The position numbers and the translations under genes were made by a program. A DNA stretch of 64,000 nucleotides from Gordonia sp. KTR9 (GTDB taxonomy: Bacteria > Actinomycetota > Actinomycetes > Mycobacteriales > Mycobacteriaceae), in the NCBI RefSeq assembly GCF_000143885.2, contig NC_018581.1, forward strand, positions 3,224,001 through 3,288,000, given 5' to 3'. Under the pieces are notes generated by a model. That model saw only the letters and a list, made by a program, of their open reading frames with translations. It ran no database searches and was not told the origin of the DNA. Positions 1-8,465 of the stretch are shown piece by piece (positions within the stretch are counted from its first letter, which is position 1; each line of letters begins with the position of its first letter).

Positions 1-718
1 CCGGCCACCATCGGGCGCAGATAGCTCACGACCCCCGCGACATGCCCCGGGGGGAAGGACACCAGCTGCACGGCGTCGGGTTCGGCCGCCATCACCGCTG
101 GAGCGGAGTTCAGTTCCGCGAGCAGTGTGCGGTGGGAATGCAGAACCCCTTTGGGTGACGAGGTGGTACCGGAGGTGTAGATCAGTAAGCACACGTCATC
201 GGCGTCAGCCTCCGAGGCGGCGAGCGGCGCCGGGGTGGTGGCGATCAGATCAGACCAGGCCACGCACCCGGCCGGCGCGGCGCCGACCACGACCACATCC
301 CGCAAGGTGCGGACGTCCCGATACCCGCTGATGCGGTCGAGGTAGGACTCCGAGCGCCATCTCTCCTTTGTCACGAGGACGCGCGCCCGGGACTGCCGCA
401 GGATGAAGTCGACCTCGGCGGGGCCGTAGACGTGGACGATCGGAACGAGTGTGGCGCCCAGCAGGAATACCGCCTGATAGGCGATCGCCGCTGTACGCCA
501 CCCGGAAGCTGAACCGCCACCGAGTCATCTGGTCGAACCCCCAGGCGAGCGAGCCCGGCGGCCACGGACCGTGCCGCGAGGTGGAGCTCGCGGACAGTCA
601 GGAGACGGGTCCCGTCGAACCCGGCGTATACGACGGGGACCTCATCGTGGCGGTCCAGCGCCGTCCGAAAGACGTCTGCGAGGTTCGTCGACGTCGATTC
701 GTGATCACCGGCGTTCAT
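1..718 (-). pseudogene. AMP-forming acyl-CoA synthetase (FadD-like), partial and frameshifted
   Basis: This is the N-terminal part of an adenylate-forming CoA ligase that runs off the left edge. The ATP-binding signature YTSGTTSSPKGV is readable near positions 160-195, followed by family-typical sequence. The N-terminus from the ATG at 718 (MNAGDHEST) reads well to VAVQLPG, then the frame is lost near position 503. The expected continuation (WRTAAIAYQAVFLLGA) is in another frame, which fits loss of one base beside a GGG run. An in-frame ATG at 730 is an alternative start. The gene overlaps the stop of the acyl-CoA dehydrogenase upstream, so the two form one operon. It would activate a carboxylic acid to its CoA thioester. 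The break may be a true mutation or a sequencing error. Confidence 0.75.
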
Positions 719-3026
719 CTGAGTACCCATGGTCGAGCCGGTCCACGAGAAGCTGCGCAGCGCTGTCACGCAGCTGTTCGGGACGACCGACGAGCACCTG
801 ATTCGAGACCGCACGACGCAGCAGCAGGTGAGCCGTATGCTCCCACGTAAATCCGATACCGCCATGGACCTGTATGCAATCCTCCGACACCGAGACGGCC
901 GCATCGAGCGCTGCCGAGGTGGCGAGGTGGGCGGCCAGCGTAGCGTCGGGGTCGTCCGGTGGCATGTCCGCAGCCGCGAAGACCTGACTCCTGGCCCCTT
1001 CGGAAGCAACGAGCATGTCTGCACAGCGATGCGAGATCGCCTGGTACGAGCCGATCTTGCGACCGAACTGTTCGCGTTGCCCCGCCCAGTCCACGGCCAT
1101 CGCCAATGCTCGATTCGCCACGCCGACCGAGTCGGCGGCCATCACCAGCTCCGCGATTCGGCGGGCTTCGGCCAACGACCGTCGAGCGTCGTCGCCCCGC
1201 GCCAGCACCTCGACCTCGGTCGCTTCGAAGTCAACGGTCCCGATGGTGGCGGTCAGATCCAGAGCCTCCTGCACCGAGATCGACGCCGCCGCGGCATTGC
1301 AGGTCACAATGACCGGCCCGACGCCGTCGTGCGCGACGACTACCAGCTGATCGGCAACCGGAGCCCCGGGCACCTCGCCGACGCTGCCGGTCAACCGGTT
1401 CCCGTCGAGAATGGGCAACCGACCTGATTCCATGGACCAACCGCGGTCCGACAACGGGACGACCAGCGCCGCGGTCGCCCCGGCACAGATCGCGGAAACC
1501 ACCTCACGGCCCTGCGCGGCGACAGCCACCTCGAGGGCGATCACGGTCGGGACGAGCGGGACCGGCGCGAGATTGAATGCAGCCTCCTCGACGGCCGCGC
1601 ACAGCAGGCGCACACCCGCGCCTCCGCCGCCGAGGTCTTCGGCGGCAGCGAGCCCGGGCAGGCCGAACTTGACCAGTTCGTCCCAGAGCCCGATGTCGTA
1701 GTCGTCGTGAGTCTCCGCTCGGGACATCAGCGCCGCTGTGGTCACCGACGTAGAGACGGCCTTGCCGAGGACGGCGCGAAGGTCAGCCTCGTTCTCGTCG
1801 GACACGGTCAAGGGTCGGCCGGGAGTGATCGACGCGGAGCGGGTGCCCTCACCCCGATGCGACGGTAGCCCGAGTACCGATTCAGCGATCGTGTTGCGCT
1901 GGATCTCGGCTGTCCCGGCGCCGATCGTCGATGCGCGCGTCATGAGGTAGCCGTACGTCCATCGACCACCGTCAACCGCGCCCGGCGACCGGTTGCCGAG
2001 CGCTGCGCCGGGTCCCGTCAGGCGCAGGGCGAGCCGATGCAACCGCTGCTCGAACTCGGACTTGACCAGTCTGTTGACCGAGGCCACGGCGCCCGGATCC
2101 TCCCCGCGCAAGACCGCCGCCAGCGCTCGCGAGCTGTTGGCTGCGATAACTCTGACACCGGCCTCCATCTCGGCGATCTCCTGCCGGACGATGGGGTCGT
2201 CGGCTCTTCCACGACCGATCGCGAGTCGGATGACCTTGTCGACCAGGGTTCGGTAGCGGAACTCGTCGGCGAGGAAGGCAGTGGCTCGTTCATGCCCGAG
2301 CGAGGTGCGCATCACGCTCCATCCCTCGCCCTCCTCGCCGACCCGGTTGGCCATCGGGACCACCACGTCGTCGAGGAAGACCTCTGCAAAGTGCGCCGCG
2401 CCGGACGCGTCACGCAGCGGTCGCACGTCGATTCCCGGGGACTTCATGTCAATGAGGAGATAGCTGATGCCTGCTGTACTCCGGCCGGCGGGGCCGGTGC
2501 GGACCAGCGCGAACATCCAGTCCGCGTGGTCGCCCTGCGAGGTCCAGATCTTCTGTCCGGTGACCCGATAGTTGTCGCCGTCGCGGACCGCTCTCGTTGA
2601 CAGCGACGCCAGGTCGCTACCCGCACCCGGCTCCGAGAACCCCTGACACCAGATCTCGTCCGCACGCAACAGCGGTTCGAGAAAGCGGTCCTTCTGTTCT
2701 TGCGTCCCATAGACGATGAGGGTGGGCGCCACGATGAACGAGATACTGCTCGGGTGCTTCGGCACCCCCGCCGAGGTGGTCATTCGGTAGTAGTCCAGTT
2801 GGTCTTCGAGCTCGAGTTCCATGCCGCCCGCGGACCGGGGCCAGCCTGGCGCCGCGAGACCTGCGTCGACCAGCTCCGACTGCCACCGACGTGCGGCGGC
2901 AGCACGCTCCTTCGACGTCGCCGGGCGAGGTCGGCGAGCGTAGTCCGCCATCAGCTGCGTCAATCGCTCTCGCCAGTCGGTGATCTCGCCGGACGTTTGT
3001 CCTGCTTCCATCGCTTTATTGGCCAC
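705..3026 (-). CDS. Double-domain acyl-CoA dehydrogenase (FadE34-like fusion)
   Basis: The 773-residue protein contains two acyl-CoA dehydrogenase units in tandem, about twice the usual length. Unit 1 (about 15-390) has the FAD/substrate loop GFSEPGAGSDL (about 129-139), a GHER segment whose Glu (about 246) sits where isovaleryl-type enzymes carry the catalytic base, and GAGTAEIQR (about 369). Unit 2 (about 410-760) has RxQFGRKIGSYQAI and QVHGGIGFTWEH. Mycobacterial FadE34 has this fused layout and acts on steroid or bile-acid side-chain CoA esters. By analogy this enzyme would alpha,beta-desaturate a bulky acyl-CoA. The GTG start at 3026 follows a GAGGAGG ribosome site. It heads an operon with the CoA ligase at the left edge and diverges from the flavoprotein gene across a TAAC-N3-GTTA palindrome. 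Confidence 0.9.
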   Translation of the reverse strand: MANKAMEAGQTSGEITDWRERLTQLMADYARRPRPATSKERAAAARRWQSELVDAGLAAPGWPRSAGGMELELEDQLDYYRMTTSAGVPKHPSSISFIVAPTLIVYGTQEQKDRFLEPLLRADEIWCQGFSEPGAGSDLASLSTRAVRDGDNYRVTGQKIWTSQGDHADWMFALVRTGPAGRSTAGISYLLIDMKSPGIDVRPLRDASGAAHFAEVFLDDVVVPMANRVGEEGEGWSVMRTSLGHERATAFLADEFRYRTLVDKVIRLAIGRGRADDPIVRQEIAEMEAGVRVIAANSSRALAAVLRGEDPGAVASVNRLVKSEFEQRLHRLALRLTGPGAALGNRSPGAVDGGRWTYGYLMTRASTIGAGTAEIQRNTIAESVLGLPSHRGEGTRSASITPGRPLTVSDENEADLRAVLGKAVSTSVTTAALMSRAETHDDYDIGLWDELVKFGLPGLAAAEDLGGGGAGVRLLCAAVEEAAFNLAPVPLVPTVIALEVAVAAQGREVVSAICAGATAALVVPLSDRGWSMESGRLPILDGNRLTGSVGEVPGAPVADQLVVVAHDGVGPVIVTCNAAAASISVQEALDLTATIGTVDFEATEVEVLARGDDARRSLAEARRIAELVMAADSVGVANRALAMAVDWAGQREQFGRKIGSYQAISHRCADMLVASEGARSQVFAAADMPPDDPDATLAAHLATSAALDAAVSVSEDCIQVHGGIGFTWEHTAHLLLRRAVSNQVLVGRPEQLRDSAAQLLVDRLDHGYSDERR

Positions 3027-3054
3027 CTTTGCCTCCTCGATCCCTCTACCAAGC

Positions 3055-3065
3055 TAACTTAGTTA
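3055..3065. promoter_or_regulatory. Candidate operator TAACTTAGTTA (TAAC-N3-GTTA)
   Basis: This 11-bp palindrome lies in the 83-bp gap between two divergent starts (3026 minus, 3110 plus). A TATACT hexamer at 3064-3069 overlaps it and could be a -10 box for the rightward gene. Exact or near copies sit at 17111, 19975, 11333 and 21821, all in promoter gaps, suggesting one regulator for these operons. Confidence 0.55.
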
Positions 3066-3109
3066 TACTGCAAAGCAAGGTAGCTTTCGTCGATCGAGGA
3101 GAAGAAGAC

Positions 3110-4090
3110 GTGCAAATTCCGTGGAGCGGGCTGCGGATCCCTGTCATGGCCGCACCCATGTTCATCGTGTCGAGCCTGGACCTGGTGATCGCATCGTGCC
3201 ACGCCGGCGTCATCGGCGCATTCCCTTCCGCCAATCCGCGATCGCCGCACTCGCTGGAGACCTGGCTCGACGCGATTCGTACCGCCGAGGCCGAAACCCT
3301 GTCACAAGGAGGCACGTTCGCACCGTTCTGCGTGAACATGCTCGCCTCGTCCGCCGTTGACAAAGAGGCACGAGATGCAGCCCTCGCGACGCTCCGCAAG
3401 TACGAAGCACCGCTGATCTTGACCAATATGGGGGATCCTCGCGAGGTCGTCGACGCCGCCCACGGGTGGGGCGGCAAAGTGTTCCACGACGTGACCACGG
3501 TCCGGCACGCAGAGAAGGCGATCGAGTCCGGGGCCGACGGACTGATGCTGGTATGCGCCGGCGCCGGTGGACACGCCGGCACGCTGTCGCCATTCGCATT
3601 CCTGCCGAAAGTGCGCACGTTCTTCGATGGCCCGATCATGCTCGCGGGTGGCATCGCCGACGGCGCCGGCATCGCCGCCGGCCTCGCCCTCGGCGCCGAC
3701 CTGGTGGTGATGGGCACCCGATTCATCGCCAGCGCCGAGTCGGGGGCATCGCCGGACCACAAAGAGATGCTGGTGTCCTCTAGAAGCGAGGATGTGCTGT
3801 TCACCGAAGCGATCGCCGGGCTCCCCGCCAACTTCCTCACGCAGTCGATCGTTGCGAACGGTCTGGATCCCGCCGACCTGCCGGCGCCGACCGGGCGCCA
3901 TCGGCCGAATCTCCCGGCCGGAGTCAAGCCGTGGAAGACCGTCTACAGCGGCGGACATTCCACCGCGCTCGTCGATGACATTCCCAGTGTCGAGGCCGCC
4001 GTCGACCGACTCGCAACCGAACTCGCAACGGCGTCGAGCAAAGCCGACTGGCGCACCAACCTCGAGCAGCGGGTGGGCATGAACGGATGA
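3110..4090 (+). CDS. Nitronate monooxygenase/FabK-family flavin oxidoreductase
   Basis: This 326-residue FMN-binding TIM-barrel protein belongs to the 2-nitropropane dioxygenase-like family. Visible hallmarks are PVMAAPMF at the N-terminus, the phosphate/flavin segment GAGGHAG near residue 155 and LAGGIADGAGIAAGLALGAD followed by MGTRFIA near 180-210. Family members oxidise nitronates or act as enoyl-CoA or hydroxyacyl-CoA flavin oxidoreductases; IpdC of steroid ring degradation is a distant relative. In this CoA-rich setting a role on a CoA thioester is more likely than nitronate detoxification, but that is inference. A GTG at 3110 preceded by GAGGAG is preferred over the upstream ATG at 3029, which would run through the operator at 3055. 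Confidence 0.85.
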   Translation: MQIPWSGLRIPVMAAPMFIVSSLDLVIASCHAGVIGAFPSANPRSPHSLETWLDAIRTAEAETLSQGGTFAPFCVNMLASSAVDKEARDAALATLRKYEAPLILTNMGDPREVVDAAHGWGGKVFHDVTTVRHAEKAIESGADGLMLVCAGAGGHAGTLSPFAFLPKVRTFFDGPIMLAGGIADGAGIAAGLALGADLVVMGTRFIASAESGASPDHKEMLVSSRSEDVLFTEAIAGLPANFLTQSIVANGLDPADLPAPTGRHRPNLPAGVKPWKTVYSGGHSTALVDDIPSVEAAVDRLATELATASSKADWRTNLEQRVGMNG

Positions 4091-4167
4091 CCGGTCGACC
4101 GGTGGCGTATCAGCCAGAGCCAGAAGACATGGATACGGATCTGCGAATCCGCGAACACGCCGATAGT

Positions 4168-4177
4168 TAGTGCACTA
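4168..4177. promoter_or_regulatory. Palindrome TAGTGCACTA upstream of the AveC-like locus
   Basis: A perfect 10-bp palindrome stands in the 231-bp gap before the AveC-like reading frame. The same TAGTGCAC core occurs at 21809 and, on the minus strand, at 37750-37757. A one-base variant, TAGTGTACTAGG, is at 39323. All are in promoter gaps. The regulator is unknown. Confidence 0.35.
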
Positions 4178-4321
4178 GGTTGTCGAAGTATCGCCTCTTC
4201 TCTGACCTGAGCAGCGCGATGGTATGGCCAGATTTCGGTCGGCACCGCATGCCACTGTTCGGTGATCGAAAAAAAGTGACTCTGCGGCATCCGCTCGACA
4301 ACGTGCGAAAGAGAGGCAGCA

Positions 4322-5132
4322 ATGCTGGTGGCCGACGAACTGGTACCCCCATCGGTGATGGATCTCCTTCGGGTACGTGGTTCTTCAACTGGGTGGTCAC
4401 CGCCATCGGCGCGGTGTTCATCGTCCTGGCGATCGTCGACGTGATCCGGCGGCGCCGACTGACGTGGGGTTTCTGTTTCTTTTCAACAGTCTCGCCGTGT
4501 ACTGGATGGAGACCATCGGCGACTGGGGCCAGATGCTCTTCTACAGCCCGGCGTTCGCCGAACATCATCTCCTCGACTGGCTCCCGCTCAAGACACCATA
4601 CGATCCGCTTTTCATGCCTTTCGCCTACGCGGTGTACTGGGGCATCCACGCGCTGCTCGTGTTGTGGCTGAGCCAGTGGGTGTCATCGCGATTCGGCTGG
4701 AGCATGCTCAAATCGATGGTGGTGCTGGCGATTCCGGTCAACTATGTCTGGGACTTCGTCGTCGAGGGTACCGCCACCGCGATGGGTTGGTGGACGTACG
4801 ACCCCGGCATCGGGCCCGTGCTCGAGTGGGGGGATGGCGGTGGCCGCATCACCCTTCTGTGGACCATCGGGCTGATGTGTGTGTGGCCCAACCTCATCGC
4901 CTACTGGGCCGGCAAGCCTCCGATCCGCGGTCTCAATCACTTTGAGCGGTTCTGCCGACCGGAGCGGTTCACCGCGCCGAAAGCGGATATACAGTCGTCA
5001 ACAGATGCAGCAGGATCCGCTGAGACCGTCATGACCGCCGTTTCCGTCGATCACGAGCGCAGGACGAAGAAGCAAGAGTTCGACGACCACCTCAACTACG
5101 ACGCACCATCGCTCGATGGAAATTCGAGCTGA
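4322..5132 (+). pseudogene. AveC-like (spirocyclase family) multipass membrane protein, frame broken
   Basis: Three frames together encode one hydrophobic protein of about 270 residues. A well-placed ATG at 4322 (after GAGAGG) reads MLVADELVPPSVMDLL. The next frame gives GTWFFNWVVTAIGAVFIVLA, and a third, from about 4470, gives FLFLFNSLAVYWMETIGDW with a further set of aromatic-rich membrane segments ending near GLNHFERFCRPERF. Both switches fit one-base losses, the second at the GGGG near 4468. The pattern resembles actinobacterial proteins annotated as the AveC spirocyclase family, named after avermectin spiroketal formation and often found beside lipid or steroid catabolic genes; this assignment is from memory and moderate. 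Two tiny membrane ORFs follow in apparent translational coupling, which hints that the true gene may be intact. Confidence 0.6.
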
Positions 5133-5245
5133 TGCGACTGGGCGCGTGGTTCATCAGTTTCCAAGTCACGTTCTTCGTCCTCCTGGTCGTCCCGCTCGTG
5201 CTGTTACGCGCGCTGACCGGTGCCGAATCCGTCTATATCCCGTGA
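5132..5245 (+). CDS. Small single-pass membrane protein, 37 aa
   Basis: The start codon overlaps the upstream stop as TGATG, a classic translational-coupling arrangement. The product begins MRLGAWFISFQ, has one strongly hydrophobic span (about residues 8-25, rich in Phe, Val and Leu) and ends GAESVYIP. It is too short for usual gene calling. Its position between the AveC-like protein and a second small membrane ORF suggests a subunit or assembly partner for that protein. No family was recognised. Confidence 0.5.
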   Translation: MRLGAWFISFQVTFFVLLVVPLVLLRALTGAESVYIP

Positions 5246-5261
5246 TCATCAAGGAGTCCAG

Positions 5262-5414
5262 GTGAAAGATTTGCCCGATGAATTCTTCCTTCCGCCGCAA
5301 TCCGACGAGGGGTTGCGCAGGGAAACCGCTCGACTGCTCGCAGGATGCTTCGCGTTCATCGTGGTGCTCGGCATCATCGTCGCCCTGACCCAGAACATCG
5401 TCATCACGGTGTGA
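5262..5414 (+). CDS. Small single-pass membrane protein, 50 aa
   Basis: A GTG at 5262 is preceded by an excellent AAGGAG at 5251-5256. The product opens with an acidic, soluble stretch (VKDLPDEFFLPPQSDEG) and ends with one transmembrane segment (about residues 26-45, FAFIVVLGIIVAL). It lies 16 bp after the 37-aa ORF and is the last gene before a strong hairpin terminator, so it closes the AveC-like transcription unit. Function is unknown. Confidence 0.6.
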   Translation: MKDLPDEFFLPPQSDEGLRRETARLLAGCFAFIVVLGIIVALTQNIVITV

Positions 5415-5464
5415 TGCGTGGTTGCGTCGAGGTCACAACGCTTCAGACGATTCCCAGTCCTGGT

Positions 5465-5518
5465 ACAACCATCCCCTCCCGCGATCTCGCCTCATGGGGT
5501 GCGGAAGGGGATGGTTGT
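5465..5518. terminator. Long hairpin between convergent genes
   Basis: ACAACCATCCCCT at 5465-5477 is the exact inverse complement of 5506-5518, a 13-bp perfect stem. CCGC/GCGG pairing just inside it shortens the loop. It sits between the convergent AveC-like unit and the crotonase at 5574, so it could end transcription in both directions. No T run follows, as is common in G+C-rich actinobacteria. Confidence 0.75.
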
Positions 5519-5573
5519 TCGCGTGAATCTGCCGACTGGGCGTCGGGGGGTTGGGCGGGGCGGGAAACGTTGT

Positions 5574-6377
5574 TCACTCCTGCAGGCTGGCCGCGGACCG
5601 CTCCGACGCCTTCGCGACCCTGGCCGACTGGCGTTTGTCATACCGGGCACCGATGTCTTTGTTGTCCGGCTTGAATGTTGCGGAAGCCTCGGCCTCAAGA
5701 CCCAGCGCATGAGCGGTGGAGGCTCCTGCCCCCTCTTTGAGGAGCCGTAGCATCCGCTGCACCGCGCCGGGGTGACTCTCCGCGATCGAGCCCGCGATCT
5801 CGAGTGTCCGCTCCAGCAGGTGCTCATGGTCCACGACTTCGTTCGCCAGACCGATACGAAGCGCTGTGGCGGAATCGACCGGGTCACCCGACAAAATGAT
5901 TTGGATGGCCGCAGGCAGCCCCACAGCCCGCGGCAGCATCGCACTCCCACCCCACCCGTTGAGCAGTCCGATCTTTGCGTGCGTATCGGAGAACACAGCA
6001 CGGTCCGAGGCGACGATGAACGAGCAGTTCGTCGCAAACTCGAACGCCCCGGTGTAGCACGGACCGTTCACCGCAGCGATGACCGGTTTACTCACCGCAC
6101 GGAGAACCTGGGTCGGTGTGGTGCCCTCGGTCCGGGGGGCGGGACCCGACAGCGCCTCGGGCAGATCGACCCCCGACGAGAATGCGCTGCCCGCCCCGGT
6201 GATGACGATGACCCGCACCTCGGGGTCCGCGTCGGCCTTCCACAATTCACTCTTGATGGCCTTACGCATCGCGCGATTGATCGCGTTCCGCCGGTCCGGC
6301 CGATTGAGGGTCAACAGCGCCACGTGCCCGTGTCGTTCGACCAACAACGGACTCTCGGTTTCGACCTGTTCACTCAT
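5574..6377 (-). CDS. Enoyl-CoA hydratase/isomerase family protein (crotonase fold)
   Basis: This 267-residue crotonase has LTLNRPDRRNAIN and the oxyanion-hole segment AFSSGVDLPEAL. Of the two glutamates of true hydratases, the first is kept (TGAFEFATN) but the second is replaced by His (FSDTHAKIGLLNGWGG). This points to an isomerase, hydrolase or other crotonase reaction rather than simple hydration. The ATG at 6377 follows AAGGATG. It is the distal gene of a minus-strand group of crotonases, thiolase, dehydrogenase and ligase (5574-11203), 88 bp after the preceding crotonase. Confidence 0.85.
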   Translation of the reverse strand: MSEQVETESPLLVERHGHVALLTLNRPDRRNAINRAMRKAIKSELWKADADPEVRVIVITGAGSAFSSGVDLPEALSGPAPRTEGTTPTQVLRAVSKPVIAAVNGPCYTGAFEFATNCSFIVASDRAVFSDTHAKIGLLNGWGGSAMLPRAVGLPAAIQIILSGDPVDSATALRIGLANEVVDHEHLLERTLEIAGSIAESHPGAVQRMLRLLKEGAGASTAHALGLEAEASATFKPDNKDIGARYDKRQSARVAKASERSAASLQE

Positions 6378-6465
6378 ACGTCATCCTTCCGAACTGACTG
6401 GCTCGACCAGGTTCCCGGAACCATGCCCCGCCGCGGCTCCGCGATCGGGGACATCGTCCTCGAGG

Positions 6466-7269
6466 TCACTGGGCCTTCCACACCGGTGCACGCTTCTCGG
6501 CGAATGCCAACGGCCCTTCCCTGGCGTCTTCGGAGCCCATGAGATTCTGCCACTCCCTCTCGGAGAGAGCCCATTTCGACTTCTCGGCGACGATCTCACC
6601 GTTCTCAACCCCCAGTGCGACGCGTTTGCTTGCCTGGACCGACAGCGGCGCGTTCGCAGAGATGCGTTCGGCCAGGGCCAGCGCGGCATCGAGAAGCTCG
6701 GCATCGGGCACGACTCGGTTGACGAGTCGGTACTCCTCGGCGGTCGCGGCAGAGATCGGGTCACCGGTGAGCATCATCTCCATCGCGAGTCGATGGGGAA
6801 TCTGGGCCGGCAGCCGGAACACGCCGCCGGCACCCGCGATGAGACCTCGCTTGACCTCGGGCAGACCGAAGGACGCGCTCTCTGCGGCGACGATCAGGTC
6901 AGCCGCCAGCGCCAACTCGGTGCCGCCTCCCAGTGCGGTACCGTTCACCGCAGCGATGGTCGGCTTCGAGACGAAGTGGTTCACGAAGCCGGCGAAACCC
7001 CAATGCTCCTTGCCGGGAGCATGCAATCCCTCACCGCGCGAGATGGCCTTCAGGTCGGCACCAGCACAAAACGACTTGTTGCCTGCACCGGTCAGTACGA
7101 TGACACGGATCTCGGGATCGTTCTCCGCCTCCTCCAGCGCGCCGCCGACGGCGATACTGACGGACGCATTCACCGCATTGCGTGCCTCCGGGCGGTTGAG
7201 GGTGATGACGAGAACGTTGTCGCGCCGTTCGACGAGCGCGCCGGGCGTAATCGTTTCCGCTGTCGACAT
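6466..7269 (-). CDS. Enoyl-CoA hydratase (crotonase family)
   Basis: This 267-residue protein has both canonical catalytic glutamates: one in ALGGGTELALAAD and one in FGLPEVKRGLIAGAGG. Hydration of a trans-2-enoyl-CoA to the 3-hydroxyacyl-CoA is therefore plausible. The ATG at 7269 is chosen over an upstream extension because it overlaps the thiolase stop by one base (TGATG), indicating coupled translation. The pair would supply hydration and thiolytic cleavage in a beta-oxidation-like cycle. Confidence 0.9.
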   Translation of the reverse strand: MSTAETITPGALVERRDNVLVITLNRPEARNAVNASVSIAVGGALEEAENDPEIRVIVLTGAGNKSFCAGADLKAISRGEGLHAPGKEHWGFAGFVNHFVSKPTIAAVNGTALGGGTELALAADLIVAAESASFGLPEVKRGLIAGAGGVFRLPAQIPHRLAMEMMLTGDPISAATAEEYRLVNRVVPDAELLDAALALAERISANAPLSVQASKRVALGVENGEIVAEKSKWALSEREWQNLMGSEDAREGPLAFAEKRAPVWKAQ

Positions 7270-8414
7270 CACTTCACCAGCTCGAGGATCGTGGCGTTGG
7301 CCTGCCCGCCACCTTCGCACATCGTCTGCAGACCGTACCGGATATTGTTGCGGCGCATGTGATGTACGAGATCGGTGAGGATACGGGCACCAGATCCGCC
7401 GAGCGGGTGGCCCAGCGCGATCGCACCTCCGTTGGGATTGAGGACCTCGTCGGCGACACCGAGCTCCTTCTGCCAGGCCAGCGGCACCGGCGCGAACGCC
7501 TCGTTGACCTCGAAGACACCGATGTCGGAGACCGAAAGACCCGAACGCTGCAGGACCTTCTCGGTCGCGGGAATCGGCGCCGCGAGCATCATGACGGGGT
7601 CGGCGCCCACAACGGCCGCAGTGTGAACCCGTGCGATCGGGTTCAGTCCGTGCTTCTCAGCTGCCTCTTCGCTCATGACCAGCAACGCGGCTGCGCCGTC
7701 GGAGATCTGAGAGGCGTTGCCGGCGTGGATGACACCGTCTTCTTTGAACACCGTCTTGAGTCCGGCGAGCTTCTCTATGGTGGTCCCGCGGCGGATGCCC
7801 TCATCCTTGGTGACGGTCCCGTCCGCGTTGGGGACGGCGACAATCTGGCCGTCGAAGTAGCCCGCATCCTGAGCAGCGGCCGCCCGCTCATGCGACCTGG
7901 CGGCAAAAGTGTCGACGTCCGTCCGGCTCAGACCCCACTTCTCGGCCATCATCTCTGCTCCGATCCCCTGGTTCGGGTCGACGCCGTAGCGCTCCTGGAA
8001 CTTCGGTCCGTTCGGACTTCCGCCGACCGAACCCGACAGTCCCATGGTGATCCGCGACATGGACTCCACACCTCCGGCGACGACCACGTCGTAGTGGCCG
8101 GCCATGACGGACGCGACGGCGAAGTTGAGCGATTGCTGTGACGAGCCGCATTGACGATCGACGGTGACGCCCGGAACGGTCTCAGGCCATCCGGCCGAGA
8201 GCACCGCGGTGCGGGCGATGTCGAACCCCTGCTCGCCCACCTGTCCGACGCATCCCCAGATCACGTCGTCGACCGCGTCGGCCGAGACGCCGGCGCGGGT
8301 CACCAATTCGTTCAGTACGAGTGCCGAGAGATCTGCCGGGTGGATTCCCGACAGGCCGCCATTACGCTTGCCGACCGGCGTCCGGACGGCTTCTACGATC
8401 ACTGCGTTTGTCAT
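7269..8414 (-). CDS. Acetyl-CoA C-acyltransferase (thiolase, FadA-like)
   Basis: A full-length (381 aa) thiolase-family enzyme. The acyl-accepting Cys is in DRQCGSSQQS (about residue 87), the catalytic His in GHPLGGSGAR and the second Cys in CEGGGQANA near the C-terminus. It would cleave a 3-ketoacyl-CoA with CoA to release acetyl- or propionyl-CoA. AGAAGGACC precedes the ATG. The neighbouring crotonases and dehydrogenase make it part of a complete beta-oxidation module. It resembles the FadA5/FadA6 class of actinobacterial thiolases, but substrate specificity cannot be read from sequence here. Confidence 0.93.
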   Translation of the reverse strand: MTNAVIVEAVRTPVGKRNGGLSGIHPADLSALVLNELVTRAGVSADAVDDVIWGCVGQVGEQGFDIARTAVLSAGWPETVPGVTVDRQCGSSQQSLNFAVASVMAGHYDVVVAGGVESMSRITMGLSGSVGGSPNGPKFQERYGVDPNQGIGAEMMAEKWGLSRTDVDTFAARSHERAAAAQDAGYFDGQIVAVPNADGTVTKDEGIRRGTTIEKLAGLKTVFKEDGVIHAGNASQISDGAAALLVMSEEAAEKHGLNPIARVHTAAVVGADPVMMLAAPIPATEKVLQRSGLSVSDIGVFEVNEAFAPVPLAWQKELGVADEVLNPNGGAIALGHPLGGSGARILTDLVHHMRRNNIRYGLQTMCEGGGQANATILELVK

Positions 8415-8465
8415 GACTGGTCCTTCTGGTTGTATTCGTGTCCCTCAGGCAAGATCGTCTGTCGG

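Noticed and set aside
3055..3065. KstR-type operator
   Set aside because: KstR sites as I know them have AAC and GTT arms with a 2-bp spacer; these sites have 3 bp, so they were not called KstR boxes.
4300..4480. Programmed ribosomal frameshifting in the AveC-like gene
   Set aside because: Two shifts in one direction at G-rich points, without a clear slippery heptamer and downstream structure, fit base loss or sequencing error better.
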